From Rhizophlyctis rosea (Eukaryota; Chytridiomycota; Chytridiomycetes; Rhizophlyctidales; Rhizophlyctidaceae): a DNA stretch of 64,000 nucleotides. Shown piece after piece: positions 11,563 through 24,300 of this stretch. Location of the stretch: NCBI GenBank assembly GCA_027596075.1, contig JADGJC010000218.1, positions 1 through 64,000 of the forward strand. The letters run 5' to 3'. Numbering within the stretch: position 1 is the first letter of the stretch; each line of letters opens with the position of its first letter. Under the pieces are notes generated by a model. It was not told the DNA's origin. It did not search any database and worked only from the letters and a program-made list of their open reading frames with translations. The translations under genes and the position numbers were made by a program.

Positions 11563-12534
11563 ATGCACCCCGTGGTCCAGCTAGCCGCAACACGATGCAC
11601 TCGTCAAAGAACAAGGCAACTGCTTGCAGCAGCTCAACCTGAAAAACAGGAACAAAATGACCTGGAAAAGGACCTGCAACGCCAAAGCCCCTTACCATCA
11701 CAGCCGGTTGACCTTGTAAATGTCGCCATTAAGCATTCCTTTGACATACAGACTCTCCCCGCCCGCCTCACACAAGCTGTCACTCGCCTCTCCCGCAAAG
11801 ACCTCAACGTTCTTCTACATAAACAAACACTCCTCCAAAACACTCCGATAACCCCACCCCGTGATTTCCTTAAACACTCTTCCGCAATCGATGCTACCCT
11901 AGTCTTTGCGCAACACGAAGCAGGAACAGCCGTTTGCGTTTCACCCAGCGGAGTTTTGCTGACGTGCGGGCACTGCGTTGCGGAAACTCCAGAAGAACTT
12001 AGTATGGATCAAACTCATTGGCTACTTTTCGCTTCCGGCCAAGTGGTGAGCGCCAAATGTATAAAATGGAAACCCAAAGCCGATTTAGCACTACTACAGA
12101 TAACCGCCAAACAACTTCTATCTCCACCCTCCTCCACTCACTCCCTCCAACCCTTTCCCTATATCCCCCTCTCCGAAACACCTCCCACCGCACCAACACC
12201 CCTAATCTGCATCGGCCATCCCGGCTCCGAAGACCTCGAATCCTCCACTCCTGCAAAAACAGATTACGAAGTCCTCCATCTCTCTACTGGGCGATTTCGA
12301 GGGTACGCTCCGGGTCAAGATATAACGGATAATTCGGAGATTGGTGCTCTCCAACATGATTGCTGGACATATTGGGGACATAGTGGTGCGCCGTTGATTG
12401 AGAGGAAGACGGGTGCGTTGGTGGGGTTGCATAGTAGTTGGGATGATGAGACGGGGATGAGGAGAGGTGTTGGGTGGGAGTGTTTGAGGGGTTTTTTGGA
12501 GGGGTTGGTTTGCGTGACAAATGAGCCAATATAG
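11563..12534 (+). CDS. Trypsin-fold serine protease, probably intracellular
   Basis: A single-exon protein of 323 residues from the first ATG at 11563. The chymotrypsin/trypsin triad is complete: His137 in LLTCGHCVAE, Asp174 in ADLALLQI and Ser274 in YWGHSGAPLI, with the supporting GTAVCVSPSGVLLT strand before the His. Spacing fits the PA clan. There is no signal peptide; the first 110 residues are polar and predicted mostly helical (PEKQEQNDLEKDLQRQS), so it probably works in the cytoplasm or an organelle rather than being secreted. Proteins of this plan occur in fungi and plants as uncharacterised trypsin-like peptidases; a DegP/HtrA relation is less likely because no PDZ domain follows. 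The neighbours on both sides are long gene-poor blocks and give no clue to the substrate. Confidence 0.8.
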   Translation: MHPVVQLAATRCTRQRTRQLLAAAQPEKQEQNDLEKDLQRQSPLPSQPVDLVNVAIKHSFDIQTLPARLTQAVTRLSRKDLNVLLHKQTLLQNTPITPPRDFLKHSSAIDATLVFAQHEAGTAVCVSPSGVLLTCGHCVAETPEELSMDQTHWLLFASGQVVSAKCIKWKPKADLALLQITAKQLLSPPSSTHSLQPFPYIPLSETPPTAPTPLICIGHPGSEDLESSTPAKTDYEVLHLSTGRFRGYAPGQDITDNSEIGALQHDCWTYWGHSGAPLIERKTGALVGLHSSWDDETGMRRGVGWECLRGFLEGLVCVTNEPI

Positions 12535-15500
12535 GAAATATGCTAAGACAGTGAGCGTCTGAAGCTACAAAAAGATAATGTGGAGATCTGGGGTGTACCG
12601 GACGAGTCCATTGTGAGTCTAGCGTTCAACTTGGCCTGGCCAGTCTAAGACGTTGAAGTGCGCAAGTGGGTTGGTTGAGGTAAGCGATAAACTGTGAGAG
12701 CAATACGATAATTAACGAGCAATCGATGGATTGACATGCCGGAACCCTATCGCGAAAAAAGCCACTGCTATGGTGGCGTCCTCAAACATGCTCAGAAGCT
12801 TGAGTTGCCATCGAACAGTCTGCCCGTGGTCTGTTTTTGATCTGTTTGTCTCGTCACAAGCGAACATGATTATCTGCGGAGATCGTCATGTCACGCCAGT
12901 CGCCCATCCTCTGCAATCTCCATTGATACCTGGTCACTAAGGTGAGAGCCAGAAATTGACACAAGCATCACCGAAACGTTGCAATGAGTTGGTGGCTGTC
13001 AACTGCTCCCACCGGGACATCCGCTTTTGAATCACGTACGTGAACACACACTCCAAACACCGAATGGGACCTGACATCTTGATGCGTGTAGAGCGAACCT
13101 TTGCACGCATCCCTCTCCCCACATTCTCATCTTTCTTCTAGATTTGATAGTCGGATACTCTGACTTGGGCATCACCACCTTTCGACAGCATTGCAAGCCT
13201 TCTGCATATCCCTTGCACGGTTCTTCCTCACCTGTGCGGTAGCATACCCCCCCTTCTTTCTCACTGGACATCCGTTTTCCAACTTTTTGAAGCGATCTTT
13301 CCGGCTTCGGAAGATACAGTTTTGCAGAAAGAAGTTGAAGGTTGCGACTCTGCATCAGGATTTCCGAGTGTAATACTTATACGATGAATAACCATCCATA
13401 TATCCATTTGATCCGATTCCCGCTGTGCCTTTCTTGCTTTGGTCAGGCCCCATGACTTCCTGAATGTGGGCGACTTCTATTCCCCTCTTCAAATCTGCTT
13501 CTTAGGCACTGCCCCCCGTCCCTGTATCAGTAGAAAGTCGACGGCCATGCAACACTAGATCCAAATACTCCGGCTTGCTTTTTCGCCACTGGCGGGTCTT
13601 ACCACTCTTCGAAAGCGTGCATACATAAGCATAATGACAGCATAGCCCGATTGATGCATCTATCAGCAAGCAGTCACATCAGTTGACTTGGGCTTGCTCT
13701 TTCAAATCGTCTTGAATGCTTTTGTCAAAAAAGACAATTCGGTGAGAAGAACATGAACGCTTCTGATTAGGATCACTTGCTTACAATTGGGTTCGACTGT
13801 GATGCCGTTGGCTTGCACGCTTCAGAGCGAGGAACCAAAAGCAGTGTACATGGCTGCCAAATTTTGTAGGCAAGAATTGCGTTGAGCAGTACCTTTAACG
13901 AATTCAGAAAATAAAAAAAACATCAGGAGACGAGCCGACCATGGTGTAGGATACCTTGTGCCTTCACCATCATCTTCTTTTACAATGGCCTTAGGTTACC
14001 CATACGCTATTTAGATCTTTTTAGAGCACAGTGAATGTTCAACATGTCCATTTTACAAGTGATGTCAACGATTGGGACGATGCACCCATGACTTTGACTG
14101 GGAAAGCAGACCAGAAAGAAGTATAACCTGCAGCAAAGTCGGTTCCATTACCATGCCAATACAGTGGGGCCAGACGAACAGTATGAGCAGAATTTGACAT
14201 CCTCTCACGTCCATTTGCTTCACAGAGTCAAGTATTACGTAGTCATGTCGACTCCCCAACGGTGCTTAAGCGCTAACCTAAGTCGTGCCCAACCTTGATG
14301 AAAACTCTTACTCCAAGTCTCCGATATCAAGTATATCAGTTGGTCCCAAGGGACCAACAGCAACACTTGTTGCCGATCGACTTGTCCCAATGGAAAAAGA
14401 ATGTTCGTTCTTCGATGGAATTGTCAAAAACAGTATGCACAGCTTTAACTGCGTCTAGCGGTTCATTGTTTTGGGACCCATCGTCCACGATCGTTCGCGA
14501 TCTCCACAGATAGTTTCAAGTAACAGTAGTCACTGAGGACCTTTCAAGATGAGGTTTACCTGGGTGGCCTCGGCATTGTTTTGAGGATACACATTTGTTG
14601 GTACGCAACTGCCTATTCAGATGAACTCGCATCGTGGTCTTTTCTTGGTTGTTTTTTGGTGAGCATTGTCATCACTTTGAATCGACTCCACTGACTCCTT
14701 ATGTAAATAGGGTGATTAGATGTTGATGTCAGGCACTTCAATCTTGCTCTGGAACGTGCAGCAATCATAACTTCAAGATATGGGGTACGTGTGTTGCTTC
14801 CGTGAAATGACATCTTGCCGAGCTTGGGTATGTCCATGAGCAGGTTCCAAAGAGGGTTTCATATTCTAGAGGACATTATCCCGGGCCTGCAAGCCGTTTG
14901 GGACACTCCACTGACTGGCGCATGCTCTTTGCTCTTGCATTTGACTGGAAGTCAACCATGTCCCGACCTCAGACAATCTCCTCTGCGGCTTGGAATTCTT
15001 TTCGCACTCACTCTTCGATTCAGCGCACCGCATATGAGATCGTCTCGTTGCGGTTGGGGACCAAGAGTTGAAATCTTGCAGCCATGTTGGTGCGTGCGAT
15101 GCGTGCACTCAAAACCCATTTCGTATCCGGACCGGGTTTTTCTTTTCGTGCAGTGGAATATCTCTTTACATACTTGCGAGAACAATGTGTTGCGTGCGAA
15201 TCTTCCTTCCGTTTACTCAAGGAAAATGTGACCAGGCCTCTCTATCTCCGTTGCAAGGATATGCCGTACTCACCAGGGTGCCACTGCAGTTCTGTGCTAC
15301 CGCATGCATCAACCTGCTGCAGATCTTGTATTGTTGCTTTGAGTTTTTTGCGCTCATTTAGGACACAGTTCAAATTGGCCCAGCCTGGAGGGCATGTTTT
15401 CGACTTGCTGCAGGCATCGAGAACAAGTGAAAAAGCCGCGTAGTGAGGAATAATTCCTTCCAGCACACCGCAGAGTTTGCAGAGCACTCTCAATCATTCG

Positions 15501-18203
15501 GATCGTACAAGAGTTTGGAAGAAGAAACCTGTACTTTCAAAAGGTCTCTCGGTATTCCGTAACGTGGTTAGCGAGGGTTGCTCCGAAGATGACATGCGAC
15601 GAGCGCTGATCTGTACTCACAATCCTCCTGCGAGCGCTAACGTTCTGGTGCGGCGCATGAAGCCCAGAAGAAACAGGAAGGAACCTCACAGATGGATTGA
15701 TGAGCCGTCATGTCCATGCACCCGGCCTCCGCAAGCTCAACCAGAGCGCCCTCGTGTCGTCCTTTACTCCAGTGGTTTTCATCATTTGGTAGTGATCACT
15801 TCCTATCATTTGACACCGCAACAAGTGCGCACCAATGAATGAAGAAATCAAGCTTAGGTCGCACCTGTCCGCGGGCAGTCGGCTAATGCAATATATTCGT
15901 TCAGGCACGCGAAGATGCCCATTCTGAAGTTTCTGACATAAAGTCAGTGGGGTGCAACGGTTTCCTTTTGATCCCTACACCCTCTAACGCATCCCCAACG
16001 TCCGACGCAAAATGATGCAATCGCGGATGCACACACAATTTTTAATGAGTATACTTGGGTCACACAGGGGAGCTTCATTGATTCTGATGTTCAAGGTCGT
16101 GTAATATGTCTGGATCCCGATAATCGAAGTAAGCAGTATCCACTACTAGCAGGGTTCTGAAGAACAATATTCTGGCAATCAGGAAGAGAGAAAACCGCAG
16201 CATCATCCTTTGTTGCAATCTTGTAGTGGCCAGCCACATCCTCTGTTTTCCTGCTCCGATTCAACGAATGGCTCACTTAGCAAACAGCTTACTCAGCTTG
16301 TCCAAAGACCCCTCAAGGTGGAGCGTCATGATGGGATGATTTAGGTTGGTGAGAAGAGGTTTTTACGCTCGTCAGCTCAATAAACGGATATCAAGTTGGT
16401 CCATCCTTTTTTATAATCGTGCTTTCGTGGAGGAAATGTCCTCCGTCCACCTGCGCAAGCAAGAAAGCGCGTGGGCACTTCAAGTTTGCTATCCTTCCAA
16501 CGAGACGATCAGGCTTTTCGTCCCTGTCGAATTTGCATTTGATCTTTCCCATATTTTGTAAAGTCTTTTTTTGTCATTACCACAGCTGCCTCCGGAGTTG
16601 GCGGAGTTCGTTTTGAGAACTCTTGGAGTGATTTGATGAAAAAAGAGATGTGGGAGGTCAAGCGCCCCAATTCAAATGGTCACCCGGCCAGAGCTTGGTG
16701 AGAACCGTCCATGAGTTGGTCAGCATGGGATAGTTGGGATAGCTCTGCCAGTTAATGAAACGGAAAAATAAGTCAAGTCAGCGAGAATGTGTCCGCAATC
16801 ATTCGCAACGCTAGATCACGTCACTCCTCTTCCAGCCTAGTCAGCCTTTGGGTTGTGTCTATCAACGTGGCCTCCGCTGTTCACAATCAGGTGCAACATT
16901 TTCTTTCCGATGTGGTTTCAAACAGACGAGTACGGCAAAAAACAGATGCTTGGGCCTTGATGACAACCAAGGAATGTAAGAGAGCGTCTTCGCGCTGCTG
17001 TTCCTACATCGGGGTGAAGTTTATCCGTCCGTCATGAACACAAAATTGCCAATTTGGACTCACTCGCTGCTTTGTTTCGCTCGCCATGCTCAAGAGGATC
17101 CGGCTGCCGAAGACGTTGCACTCACATCTCAAATAACCACAATGAGTTGTGTATGAAGATCGAATCATGCAGATACTTTAGCGATGCAAAAAAAATCTTG
17201 GGATTCACTTTCGGAAGGGGTGGAAGAGCGGAAGGATTACTCCATTCCTCCTCCCTTAATATGGGTTTCATTGATGAATGCAGAACTCAGGCTTCTGTCT
17301 CATGCACTCAGCTCAGAAGCTTCCGAACGAAATGAGGAATACACATATGCGTAGATAATGAGCTCTGCGCAAAAAAAAAGCAATTTTACAACGGACACTG
17401 GGAATATCGACGCGCAAATGGTGAGATTTGCGGTCGGAATGATGAGTGATCAGTCTGAGATAGCATATTCGTCCCCGCGTAGAATTCGATTGAGCCTAAG
17501 TGATTGGATGTGGAAAGTGCAAAGGTGAGCGCGGTATAAACCGCAGCGGTCAAGTCGATGGCCACTGATCAGGCATGAATGGGTGCAACAAAATAAAAAA
17601 CGGGCATCTCCGTGAGAGAATTGACATTCTGGCCGGTGCTATTGTCATGACTCCATTTTCCGTCTTTCTTAGTTGAGGAATTGAGCAGCCAGTCTTCAAG
17701 ACTTTTATGCACCGATCTAACCCAAAGCATTCAATCCGCGCCAGAGAGCAGCTCCGAGTCGAGTCAGTCTCTAACGACCCTGCAAAAAACGGGGTGCACA
17801 TTGATATGTGGCACATCCATAGTGCCGCATTCAACGCGTTGAAATGCATATGCACAGATTCATGAAATGTTCCGAAGTGCTCGGAGTCCTGCAGGAGAGC
17901 ATGCCCAAGAGGGAAAAGAGGGAAAAGAGGGAAAAGAGGGAAAAGAGGGAAACCAAGTGATTATGTAAGCAAGCAGTGAGTCACCTTGCATCAGCGATCA
18001 ACTGCGCACTCCCCCATCACCTCAAGCTCGCTCTCGCTCTGAATTCTCTTTACTTCACTCACTTCGTAGGCCTGCTCCTCACCACTCTCATCAGTCCCGT
18101 TGCTCTTTTTCAGAAAGAACAGAACCTATATCTTCCACTCGATATCTTGCATCTTACTTCCATCTTTTCACTTCGGACACATCAGCACACGCACTTCGCA
18201 ACT
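12535..18203. other. 5.7-kb gene-poor block
   Basis: No supported gene. Around 14.8-15.5 kb frames of 65-138 codons overlap on both strands, including a minus-strand segment with NERKKLKATIQDLQQV that could be coiled coil, but no start, splice pattern or family is evident. A 9-bp minisatellite lies near its right end. Confidence 0.4.
17908..17952. repeat. 9-bp minisatellite, five perfect copies
   Basis: AGAGGGAAA repeated five times without mismatch, purine-only on the plus strand. It lies about 250 bp upstream of the SART-1 start codon, in or near its promoter. Confidence 0.95.
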
Positions 18204-21200
18204 ATGGGTCGAGAAGGTAACGCATCTTGCTATTTTCGCATACCAGGAAACACCACTTCATCCCACTTCCCACACCCCACCACATACCCTAGTGCCAGTC
18301 CAACCTGACATAATTGTCTCCTTCATTCCCACCCTTTCACAGACGAGGCCGAGCAGGAAGTTTCGCTGTCCGTCGAGGAGACCAACAAGATCCGCATTTC
18401 ACTTGGACTGAAGCCTCTTACTGAGGGCAACTCAACGGAAAAGGAGAAGACCGCAGAAGATAACTACCAACAATACAAGGAGGAACAGCAAAGAAAGCAG
18501 GAGGGACAGGAGGTTTTGGAGCGCATTGAGAAGTATGTGTCTACTTTCTAGCACTCGTTATGCCTGGTTAAGCCTTTTTTATTTATATCCTGGTCGTCAC
18601 GTTTACAGGGCCAAAAACCGAGCCGCACGAGACAGAAAACTAAAAGGTGCAACCCTCGGCGACGCATCGGATGATGATGCTTCAGGAGATGCTTTGGCGT
18701 GGGTCGAGAAGCAGAAGCAGAAGGATGAGGAACGGAGATTGAAGAAGCAAAAGTTGAGGGAACAGGCTTTGGCGAAGAAGAAGGCGAAGGAGCTGGAGGA
18801 GATGGATGAGAGTGTTGTTAGTGCTGGTGCAAGCACAGCTAGTGGATCGAGGGGAAAACTTAAGAAGGGTGGGAAAGCTGGTGACGAGGGTGCTGCTGGT
18901 GGGTTGCTTGATTGCCCTTGACAATAGGGCTGTCCATCATTTTATAGGTTCTCATCTCATTCCCGTTGCCACCAGATTTGGCAGGGTTGACGGTCAGTCA
19001 TAGTTTGGAAGATGTTGCGGAGAGCGGAGAAGTCATTTTGACTTTGAAGGATGCTGGGGTTCTTGACGAAGGTTCGTTATCATGATTTTGCATGAAGTGC
19101 CATACATGCCTCATTCTAATTCCAATCCAAAATCATAACAAATAGAGGAAGGCGATGTCCTCCAAAACGTCTCCCTAGCCGAACAAGAGCGAACCCGCGA
19201 AAACCTCCAAAACAAAAAGAAGAAAACTGCCTACGACGTCTTCAACGAAGACGAATACTCCACTCCCGGCGTAAAACGCAACATCCTCTCCCAATACGAC
19301 GACGAGCCAAAACCAACATCCTTCACGCTCAACGAAACTGGCAAAATCGACTTGAACGAAGAGGAGCGGAAAAATAAGATTTCGCACGGGATGCGGGAGG
19401 GAGCCGTGGCGTTGGAGTATCAGAAGAATAAGGAGATAAGGGATTATTATACGCAGGAGGAGATGGTGGCGTTTAAGAAGCCTAAGAAGAAGAAGAAGGT
19501 TAGGAAGGAGAGAACTAGGCTTGAGCTGGATGAGGACCAGGACGTGGGTGGCGGGGGGAGGGATCATGGGAGTCGGGGAAAAAGGGGTGGTGGAGAGAGT
19601 GGGGAGGGAGGGGAGGGAGGGGNNNNNNNNNNGGGGTGTCGGTGTTTGCGGACCTGGACGGGGGGGGGGGGGGGCGGTTCAATGGTTGGGGGGGAAAATG
19701 GGGGGGGGGTCTGCGTGGGGCGGGTGGGGCGGGAGGGGATGCGATGGATGTGGATGGGGAGGAGGGTGTTGAGAAGAAGGAAGAGGAGAAGGAAGAGAAA
19801 AAGAGGGTGATGGATTATTCGTTTAGCAATCGGTTTGCGAATGTTGGGGAGACGAATTTTGTGGATGATGATGAATTGCAGAGTGCGTTGGCGAGGGCTA
19901 GGAGGGTTACGGTGAAGAAGATGATGAAGAGTGATGTGGAGGAGATTGCGAGAGGTATGTATCTTTGTTTGCATCTGACGTCTTTTCATCGCATCTTTTT
20001 GGTCAGTCCTAACCATGGCGTTTTTCTCTCCAGCCGCACTGCAAATCCGTGAGGAGGAACCCACCACCGAAGAAGGCGGCGTAGTCCTTTCTGCCACTTC
20101 GGAGTTTGTGTCGAATCTTGCGACTGCACCGGTGTTCAAGGCTCCCGAGCCTAAACCGGCGCCTCGGCATACTGCACGAGTAGAGGCGGATGATGATGAA
20201 AAAAAGGAGGAGGCCAAGCCTATGGAGGTTGAGGAGGATCAGGCGGAGGAGGGTGGGTGGGTTGGTGATGAGGGTGAGGGTGAGGAAGGGGCGGGACGGC
20301 AGAAGGATGTTGTGATGAGGGATGGGGATGAGGAGGAGGAGGGTGGTGATCTTGTGGTCAGTATCGGACATTCTTTCTTCGCACATGCCGACACGCCACT
20401 AAACATCCAAACACCCGCCCGAAAACAGGAAGCCCCCATCGAAGAAGAACCCCTCGTCTCCGCCGGCCTCGGCGCCACGCTCCGCCTCCTAACTCAAAAA
20501 GGCTTCGTCGAAAAGCTTACCCCCGAAGAAGCCGAAAAAGACCGCAAACAAAAAGAACGCGCGGCATGGATCGCTGAACAGCGACGGTTGGAGAAACTTC
20601 GCGAGATTGAGGTGCAAAAAGAGAAGGAACGGAAACGTGCTGCTGAGAGGGAACGACAAAAGAGTGGTCGTGGCGGCGGTCCCTCCAACGTAGACAGAGA
20701 ACGCGACTGGGAACGTGAAGATGAACTTCGTCGTGCGGAGTCTGCTCGTGCCCGCGCGGAACAACAGCGTTTCCAAAACTACATCCCCGAAGTCAACCTT
20801 GTTTACCACGACGAGTATGGAAGGGAATTGAATCAGAAAGAAGCGTTTAGACAATTGAGTCATAAGTTCCATGGCAAGCATAGCGGGAAGATGAAGACGG
20901 AGAAGAGGATTAGGAAGATTGAAGAGGAGATGGCGGTTCAGAGTATGAGTAGTGGGGATACGCCGCTTGGGACGGTGGGGGCGATGAAGAGTGTGTTGGA
21001 GGAGGGGGGCAAGGGGTATTTGGTGCTTAGTGTTGGGAATCGGGGGTATGTTGTGTGCCTTTGCATTTTTGTTTTTTTGGGGAACGTGGGTGTAGGACGT
21101 CACCTCACCGTAACTCTCTCTTTCCATCATCAGCGTCCTCCCACCCCAAACCCCTCTCCCCACACCTTCCACCTCTTCATCCGACCGACCGAAAGCTAAG

Positions 21201-21392
21201 TCGAAAGTGGCGGCGGCGGCAGCGGCGGTGGTGAGTGCGCCGGCTACGGTGACGGTGACGGATACGACAAGAAATGTGAATGTGTTTAATAGGGAGAAGG
21301 TTGCGTTTGGGCTTGGTGGGGCGGGGAAGAGGAAGGCGGAGGAAGGGGGAGGAGAGGGTGGTAAGGGTGGGAAGAGGAGGAGGGGGGAGTGA
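18204..21392 (+). CDS. SART-1 / Snu66 family U4/U6.U5 tri-snRNP splicing factor
   Basis: SART-1/Snu66 is a scaffold of the U4/U6.U5 tri-snRNP needed for spliceosome activation in the nucleus. Diagnostic blocks appear in family order: SLSVEETNKIRISLGLKPL at the N terminus, LAGLTVSHSLEDV with VILTLKDAGVLDEEEGDVL, KKTAYDVFNEDEY, NFVDDDELQSALARARR, PLVSAGLGATLRLL, VNLVYHDEYGRELNQKEAF with FRQLSHKFHGK, and KVAFGLG near the C terminus. ATG 18204 gives MGRED across the first splice. Introns by GT-AG and frame: 18217-18342, 18533-18608, 18899-18975, 19072-19145, 19955-20033 and 21046-21133; all restore the family motifs. The segment 20357-20428 (GTCAGT...ACAG, 72 bp, no stop) may be a further intron. 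A 10-N gap at 19623-19632 sits in a Gly-rich acidic insert with long G runs, so length there is unreliable. Confidence 0.93.
19623..19632. other. Assembly gap (10 N)
   Basis: Ten unknown bases inside a coding exon of SART-1, flanked by long G-rich low-complexity sequence. Probably an estimated rather than measured gap. Confidence 0.98.
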
Positions 21393-24300
21393 TGTAGGGC
21401 AGGGAAGAGGGAATATAGCATGTGGGCTTCGAAGCAATTTGAGTGGGTTATTTTTTGGTGCAGTGGGTTGGTGTGTGTTGAGGTTTTGCGCTGTGCCAGG
21501 GTGATTGTGCAACCAAAATGGTTGCCTTGAATTCGTGTGATTCGAACTAGGAGTGTACGGAGAAAATGTGCAAGTGTTTGTTTTTGTGAGGTTTGTGCAC
21601 TTCAAGCTACATAACGCAAAAAAAGGTATTGGAGGCTAATTGTGATCATTCTATCACACGTGATGTGGTCTGGTAACGTCACATCTGGTGCGGGTGTATC
21701 TGGTTGTGGAAACAGTATACTTACTTGGTTGGTTACCGGCATAGGGATATTTGGTTGTGTCACTCGCAAGTCGGGGAGTTCTAAACAGTGGAGAAATTGC
21801 TTTGGGTATCGTTGCTGCTGGATCAATATCGCCTTATGAGCCAAAAGGGCATTTCTTGACTAAAGCATGATGGAAGTTCGATCCGTACCCTTGAAGCGGT
21901 CTCACCCTTTTTTGAGACGATGCTTGTGCCAAAAAGCGAAGCAGAGCAGGCTACCAGTCTTGTCGGGGTTGAACCTTGGGGCCATGAATTGGGTTGCATG
22001 ATGATTTTGCATCGAACAGCGATTGCGTTGTGGAGTTTGTTATGCTTTGGCCCTATAGGCCCTCCATTCTCGGGACAGACTTGGACACAGCCTTATTAAC
22101 CCTGTCAACCTCCAACTTGTTGGGCGCACTCCAACCCGACCCGTCATTGCCATTGTCACAGACGGCTTTACACCGCAAAGGAGTAACAGGCCTGCACTCG
22201 CTCATCTTTGAACCGTCCAAAACTTCCAATTGTTTGCAAGTGTGGTCAAGTCCAATCTATAACGGCGTTAGAACCGCTTTGGTGGCCATCAAATCATCAT
22301 TGAGTTGCTTCATTCTTTTTCTGCCATTGCACCGCTTCTTGTAAGTCTTTCACATTCAGGAAAAAGAATCCTGAGAATCTAGTGATGGCATTGAAGAATC
22401 TTATCAAGTCTTTGTTGATACCAGATTGAACCAAGGTCATGCCCACATACATTCTTCCTCACAGCTACATTAGATTGACACCCTCGGAGAAAAGGGAAAC
22501 CGAATGAAGACGTGGCTTTATGGTGACCCAGCTCAGTGAGCGAAGATGCTGGAGCACTTGGGGAGCTCTGCCGACTGCAGATATGTATTTTAAAGTTCGA
22601 GAGTTGCCATGCATTCGGACTTCCGTGGAGGCGCGGAGGACACAGATGACATGGATGCATCCTGAAGGCATACTCCAAAATTCAGCATTCTCACAAGGTT
22701 TTGAGCTTTATTCACTGCTGTTGAAAGATAGTACTAGTCCAGTCAACAGGTTGTCATAAATCGGATGACGGATTTGGAAATCAACAATGCCGGGAATCGC
22801 TTCGTGCATCCTTTTCACGATTTCAGTGCGTTGGGGGTCTACTGCAGTTCCTGGCCATTTGGCTCCATGCCTAATATGTAAGGGGCAAGACCCCTGATTT
22901 GTACCGTGACTTGGTAATGTGCTTGTAGAAGACAGTGCCGATGGAGATCTTTAGCTTGATGATAGTGGAGCGTTTTCAAATTCTTGTGGTAAAATACTGA
23001 TCCGTGCGACTTGCATTTGACTGTGTGCCGCGGCTGTGCAAACTATATGTGCAGGGTCATCATTTTTGTTTCTGTTAAGGCATGAAGCCAAAAACGAAAT
23101 GGATGCGGTACCAAATCGCACATGGCAGATGTGATGCAGCAGCAGCGACAGGTGCATGTGATGGTATTGTTTTTGGGATTTCGAGGTCTCTGAAAGTCGA
23201 CAGTTATGATATTACCGCCATTGGCAGTCATCCCCACATCTAAGTCAAGCTACCTTCTCACGGCACATGTTGTGAGTCGTTGTTCCCCCCTAGCCTCTCT
23301 TTCTTTTTTAGCGGTATGTAGCCAAAGCGGAGGAGTTGAAACCTTGGCCTCGACTGGTTTATACAGACTCATTCGTGATAGAACAGATTCTAAGCAAGGT
23401 GAACTTGCTACGGGAGTTGACCTGATTTCAGATTTTACCCGTCGTGAGTGGTGAAAAAAATATTATGGAAAAGGAGGGAATCTTAGGAAAGTCACATCAT
23501 CGAACGATGTGACGTCAAGTTTCCAGATTGTATGATTCTATTGCTATGATTGTCCATATGGGCAATCAGCTTCTTATCTTCGTCCCCGCGTTCTGATCGG
23601 CTGCAGCCCAATTGTTGAGACATGGGTCAAGACCCTTCGAGGCAAAAAGGTGGCCAAACTCAGAACTGGTCGGACGTATGTTGACCCCTCCAACGATGTG
23701 AAGTTGTTCAGAAGAAAGGAGGACGGATCTATGACTGATTCATCTTTGATACCTATCGCATAGTGATGTGATATGAAAACACGCTTGCAGTGATGGAGTC
23801 CCTGGCATCGACAGATGGGTCGCCATTGCATGCTCTTTGACGAATCGGCAGTCACCATTTTCTCTTTGTGCGCATTTCTGATGAACCTTCGCCGACATGA
23901 ATTTGTCGAAACTCATGGGCGCGAGTCCGTTGGCGCTGTGTCTGTATGTCTTCTTTTTGGTTTGATGAAGGGATTGCGCTCCCATGTCTGTTGACACCTT
24001 CCGGGCAGTTCGTTGACGCTGGAGTCTTTGAATGGTGCTTTGGAATCGATCCCTTGTGGGATAAATGTATTCAAAGATGGGTTTGAGCTGACAGGATCTG
24101 AGCCTTTGAGGAACAGACCTCGTCAATCGGTGGTGCATGTCTGAATCCTTTTTCCACTCTGACAGCCCAAGCGGACTGTTGAGTTATGCTATCATTCTCT
24201 TATAGTCTCGATGTCTTTCATGATTGGTTGAGGGTCGTTTCTTTCATCAAACCATTAGGTGCGGACATCAATCTTCTCTTTCTCTTTTTTCCCTACCTTC

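Noticed and set aside
13780..13830. GGTTCGA-like T-loop words suggesting tRNA genes (also near 21876 and 57964)
   Set aside because: No acceptor-stem pairing or A/B box spacing around any of them.
14815..15493. Cluster of frames on both strands in the gene-poor block
   Set aside because: Could be exons of an unknown gene, but no combination of GT-AG introns gave a convincing protein.
17908..17952. Tandem repeat as a CRISPR array
   Set aside because: Contiguous 9-bp units without spacers in a fungal contig; a minisatellite.
19564..20217. Minus-strand frame across the N gap
   Set aside because: Low-complexity Pro/Leu-rich shadow of the SART-1 acidic insert, and it runs through unknown bases.
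20489..21421. 310-codon minus-strand frame
   Set aside because: Lies opposite SART-1 exons whose codon bias leaves the antisense open; no start context or family motif.
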